Both the position numbers and the translations under genes were made by a program. A stretch of 64,000 nt of DNA from Sporofaciens musculi (GTDB taxonomy: Bacteria > Bacillota > Clostridia > Lachnospirales > Lachnospiraceae): assembly GCF_009830285.1 (NCBI RefSeq), contig NZ_WUQX01000001.1, forward strand, positions 4,526,501 to 4,590,500. Reading direction: 5' to 3'. Each line of letters starts with the position of its first letter. Position 1 is the stretch's first letter. This document shows positions 61,287-64,000 of this stretch, piece by piece. The notes under the pieces are model-generated. The model did not search any database, was not told the DNA's origin, and worked only from the letters and a program-made list of their open reading frames with translations.

Positions 61287-62608
61287 GTGAGGCGGCAATC
61301 GGCTCTATGATCTGGGGGTTATTGGATACTTTTCTAAGATACCGTTTTTTTAATAAAATGCTCGGCAATAAATATCACTGTACCTTTGTATGGTATTATC
61401 TGGGTACTCTGCTCTATGGCCATTTAAATGTGCTTCTTGTGCTGGCCGGAACGCCATGGGGCAATCTCGTATACCTGTGCGGCTGTTCATTTATGCTTAA
61501 TATGCTCTTGTTTCACGGAAGCATACTGAAAAAGGCCTTCTTTACCATATGGATATACTGTGTCCCTGAGACAGCCTACGGCATTTACTTCCCGCTGTTT
61601 TATAGTCTCGCCGTCTCAAGGGGGCAGACCGGCTATTCTGACACTATGCTTCAAATGGTCGAAATAGCCGCGTGTCTGACGCTGTATATCATGATGGAGG
61701 TGCTGTCTGGTAATCTCCATGTTCTCAGGCAGGATTTTGAGGACCGAGACGCCGTTTATCTGATATGCATTATTGTATTTATCTGTGCGGCGGTTGATAT
61801 GATGCTGAATCTTTTTACCGGAATCAGCGGCTGGACTCCTAAAAGCCTGCTTATGACTGCCATTCCCTTAAGTCTGACTGCCCTGGGAGGCGAGATACTC
61901 TATATCTATTGTATTATCATGCTTAAGAGGCGGCTGACAGAACAACTGGCAAAACAGCAATATCAGATGCTTGGAAGACATCTTGAGGTCTCTAAAGAGC
62001 AGTACTGCCAACTGATAAAAATCCGCCATGACATCAAAAATCATGGCTTATGTCTCGCACAATTACTGGCAAACGGCAAATCAGAAGAAGCCGCCCATTA
62101 TCTTCAACAGATGAATCTCCGGTTAGAGGAGGCGGACTCAATACAGACCGGTTCTGTTTTTGCAGACGCCCTGTTAAACCCCAAATATCATTATGCAAAA
62201 AACCTCGGTATTGACCTCACAATCCGGCTGTCGGTTCCTGATGAAGCTACAATCCTGCCGGTTGATCTGTGCTGTCTGCTGTCAAATGCATTAGACAACG
62301 CAGTTGAGGCATGCCAGAGGGGTATCGAAGCTGGAAATCCCCCAGGGTGGATACGGATTGTGTCTCATATGAATCCCAATTACTGGGTATTTGAAATCAG
62401 CAACAGTGTTCATTCACCTGTCAACTTAAACGGCGGGAAGCTTAAATCCTCCAAGGGGACGGCCATCTGCGGCGTGGGGCTTCAGAATATCAAGGCCGTG
62501 GTTGAACGGTACGGAGGCGTCCTTGACCTTCAAGGAGATACACAGTTTACTTTAAGCGTCATGCTGCCTTTGGCACCAAAAAAGAACCCGTCTGCGTCAA
62601 AGGAATAA
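61283..62608 (+). CDS. GHKL-type sensor histidine kinase (AgrC/NatK-like)
   Basis: 441 residues. Six to seven membrane segments occupy residues 5 to about 215. The cytosolic part has the phospho-acceptor KIRHDIKNHGLCLAQLL near 250, then the ATPase core with CCLLSNALDNAVEAC and GVGLQNIKAVVERYGG. The start is TTG overlapping the response regulator stop (TTGA). The layout is that of quorum-sensing-type kinases, but no peptide gene was found nearby. Confidence 0.92.
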   Translation: MSEAAIGSMIWGLLDTFLRYRFFNKMLGNKYHCTFVWYYLGTLLYGHLNVLLVLAGTPWGNLVYLCGCSFMLNMLLFHGSILKKAFFTIWIYCVPETAYGIYFPLFYSLAVSRGQTGYSDTMLQMVEIAACLTLYIMMEVLSGNLHVLRQDFEDRDAVYLICIIVFICAAVDMMLNLFTGISGWTPKSLLMTAIPLSLTALGGEILYIYCIIMLKRRLTEQLAKQQYQMLGRHLEVSKEQYCQLIKIRHDIKNHGLCLAQLLANGKSEEAAHYLQQMNLRLEEADSIQTGSVFADALLNPKYHYAKNLGIDLTIRLSVPDEATILPVDLCCLLSNALDNAVEACQRGIEAGNPPGWIRIVSHMNPNYWVFEISNSVHSPVNLNGGKLKSSKGTAICGVGLQNIKAVVERYGGVLDLQGDTQFTLSVMLPLAPKKNPSASKE

Positions 62609-62675
62609 ATCAGCCAAATACACATGCCGATAATCTAGTGTACTCAAAGGGCATGGATTACACTGTGCCCTCCGG

Positions 62676-62681
62676 TATAAT
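62676..62681 (+). promoter_or_regulatory. Possible -10 box of the gene at 62705
   Basis: TATAAT 23 bases before the ATG; no convincing -35. A 6-bp hairpin (AGGGCA/TGCCCT, 62648-62671) just upstream may terminate the kinase transcript. Confidence 0.35.
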
Positions 62682-62704
62682 CAACAAGTATGGAGGTATG
62701 AAGG

Positions 62705-63316
62705 ATGCGGATTAATTTTAACCAGACAAACCGATTTTTACAGACAGGGCCCGCGTGTCCCGGCTTCAGGCAGAACATTTCTTTAAAAGACCAGAAGAAT
62801 GGCGTATTTGCACGCAATGACACGGCAGTTTTATCTCCCCAGGGGAAAGCCGCCAGCCGCCTTGCAAACCTCATGAGCCAGAAGGAATTAATCCAGATGA
62901 ACAAGGATTCTCTGCTTAAGCAAGCCCTGGACGATGAGACAGGAGGAGGCAGCGCTGGTATGAAGGAGAAATTAGAGGAATACGATGAGCAACTGGATAC
63001 GCTCAACGAACAGATTGCCACTGAGATGGCAAAACAAGCTGAGGATGAACAAGAAACAGAAAAGATTTACCAGAAACCGCAGAATACACCGTCTACGGAA
63101 TCTGCGGACGACAGTATTGTCAGATTAACGGAATTGTCTGCGGATTTGGTCAAGGCCAAAATCTCCGGTCAGGCAAACGTCAGACGCGAGGGTGAGAAAA
63201 ACGTGTGTAAAGCAGAGATTAAAATGGGTTCTACTGCGGCAAAACAAAAGCTTAACAAAATCAGCCAGATGGAGAGAACTACCGCTAATATGGCGCCGCT
63301 GTTTAAGAAAAGGTAA
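62705..63316 (+). CDS. Coiled-coil protein with an MRIN N-terminus
   Basis: 203 residues, no recognised family. It starts MRINFNQTNRFLQTGP, echoing the N-terminus of the protein at 58002, then a disordered region and a coiled coil (about 75-125, MKEKLEEYDEQLDTLNEQIATEMAKQAEDEQE). Its tail is basic. GGAGG is 8 bases before the ATG. No signal peptide. It may belong with the protein at 58002 to a family of flagellin-like or secretion-associated proteins, which is inference from the N-terminus only. Confidence 0.6.
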   Translation: MRINFNQTNRFLQTGPACPGFRQNISLKDQKNGVFARNDTAVLSPQGKAASRLANLMSQKELIQMNKDSLLKQALDDETGGGSAGMKEKLEEYDEQLDTLNEQIATEMAKQAEDEQETEKIYQKPQNTPSTESADDSIVRLTELSADLVKAKISGQANVRREGEKNVCKAEIKMGSTAAKQKLNKISQMERTTANMAPLFKKR

Positions 63317-63325
63317 TCGACTATA

Positions 63326-63368
63326 ACAAGCTGTTGGGAAATAATGCTTCTATTTTCCGACAGCTTGT
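63326..63368. terminator. Long hairpin between convergent genes
   Basis: An 18-bp stem with two G-T pairs and a 7-base loop separates the MRIN protein gene from the MATE gene. The U-tract is weak on both sides. Confidence 0.7.
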
Positions 63369-63378
63369 CAATGTAAAG

Positions 63379-64000
63379 CTAACCGTGTTGGGTAAGATTC
63401 TTCACCCATCCATACTTCTTATAATGTCGGTAAACCGCCGGCAGCTTCACAAACTCATCCAAATGCAGCCACAAATAAACCCACAAAACCGGAAGCTTCA
63501 GCCAGAAAGCCGCCAAAAATCCAGCAGGTATAATTACAACCCACATAGTAACAGCATCACAGCACATCCCGAATCTAGTGTCGCCTCCTGCACAGAATAT
63601 CCCTGCGATTACAGTACAATTTATAGATTTCCCCACCAGATAATAGCTGCATACCCATAACATGACCTTAAGGTACTCCTGGGCCTGACTGGTTAAATTT
63701 CCTGCAAAAAAGACCATCATAGGCTTGCAGGCCGCCAGCAGTAGCAGGCCTGACAGCGCGCCTGCTGCCACGGCTGTCTGACATAATCTCCTCCCGTACT
63801 TTTTGGCCTGGTTTAGATTCCCGCATCCAAGCTCATTTCCAATCATGATTCCGCTTCCCGTCCCAAGCCCAAGGCAGAAGCAGGCAATCACATTTTTTAA
63901 AATATTGGATATGGAATTGGCGGCCACCGCATCGCTTCCCAGATGTCCCATGATAACTGAGAACATGGTAAATCCGCAGCCCCATGCCAATTCATTTGCC
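63379..64000 (-). CDS. MATE family efflux transporter, C-terminal part (runs off the right edge)
   Basis: The last 206 residues of a MATE transporter; the frame stays open to the window edge, reading ANELAWGCGFTMFSVIMGHLG at its start. About six transmembrane segments are visible. Other family blocks are NVIACFCLGLGTGSGIMIGNELG and INCTVIAGIFCAGGDTRFG. MATE proteins export drugs or metabolites using sodium or proton gradients. The substrate is unknown. Confidence 0.88.
   Translation of the reverse strand, partial: ANELAWGCGFTMFSVIMGHLGSDAVAANSISNILKNVIACFCLGLGTGSGIMIGNELGCGNLNQAKKYGRRLCQTAVAAGALSGLLLLAACKPMMVFFAGNLTSQAQEYLKVMLWVCSYYLVGKSINCTVIAGIFCAGGDTRFGMCCDAVTMWVVIIPAGFLAAFWLKLPVLWVYLWLHLDEFVKLPAVYRHYKKYGWVKNLTQHG

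Overview
The window looks like a low-to-moderate GC anaerobic Firmicute of the Lachnospiraceae type. This is inferred from strong AGGAGG-type ribosome binding sites, several TTG/GTG starts, an EFR1 ferredoxin, an LplB/LplC/YesMN-style carbohydrate system and the GH38/GH2 content. The genus cannot be fixed from the sequence. There are no rRNA or tRNA genes and no complete insertion sequence.

Layout. 1-4875 (minus): housekeeping genes for a radical SAM protein (cut by the window edge), YaaA, a small XRE regulator, an EFR1 ferredoxin and a beta-CASP nuclease-like protein with an unusual C-terminal extension; then galE on plus (5136-6152). 6217-31102 (minus): one 25-kb surface-glycan operon. It is read from a nucleotidyltransferase-kinase fusion and a SIS isomerase through a CDP-3,6-dideoxyhexose branch (rfbF, rfbG, rfbH, aldolase, ThDP enzyme, SDR), then a GT2, a DUF115 (Maf-like) protein and a beta-propeller protein, then a nonulosonic-acid-like branch (CBS-nucleotidyltransferase, SDR, radical SAM, SpsF-like, PIG-L, NeuB-like, LegB-like, PseG-like, WbqC). 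Two operon genes carry single-base frameshifts in short homopolymers. No flippase or polymerase is present, and DUF115 proteins are known flagellin glycosyltransferases, so protein (flagellin) glycosylation is a reasonable inference.

31103-33560 is the most unusual part. A solitary TnpB-family gene has lost all three RuvC catalytic acidic residues (Asp to Ala, Glu to Val, Asp to Lys) while its ORF and zinc ribbon stay intact. Its promoter is bracketed by 20-bp inverted repeats. Between it and the glycan operon lies a 57-bp tandem array whose units each contain a 10-bp-arm palindrome plus a GC-rich hairpin. No IS ends or TnpA are seen. This resembles the nuclease-dead TnpB repressors (TldR), here placed directly upstream of a glycan operon, with a repeat array whose role is unknown.

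33561-36413 (plus): a solute-binding lipoprotein paired with a chemoreceptor. 36579-38357: an Rpn/PD-(D/E)XK protein with a repetitive coiled coil, and a DUF3788 protein. 38394-54678 (minus): a mannoside utilisation locus with GH38 alpha-mannosidase, YesL, YesM/YesN two-component system, LplB/LplC/solute-binding ABC importer (no ATPase), CutC, DUF4432 epimerase-like protein, D-lyxose/mannose isomerase-like protein and GH2 beta-mannosidase. 54887-64000: a small Cys-rich protein, an orphan HipA-like kinase, LrgA/LrgB, DUF2164, two proteins with flagellin-like MRIN N-termini, a hemerythrin-receiver fusion, a LytTR/GHKL two-component system and the C-terminal part of a MATE transporter cut by the right edge.
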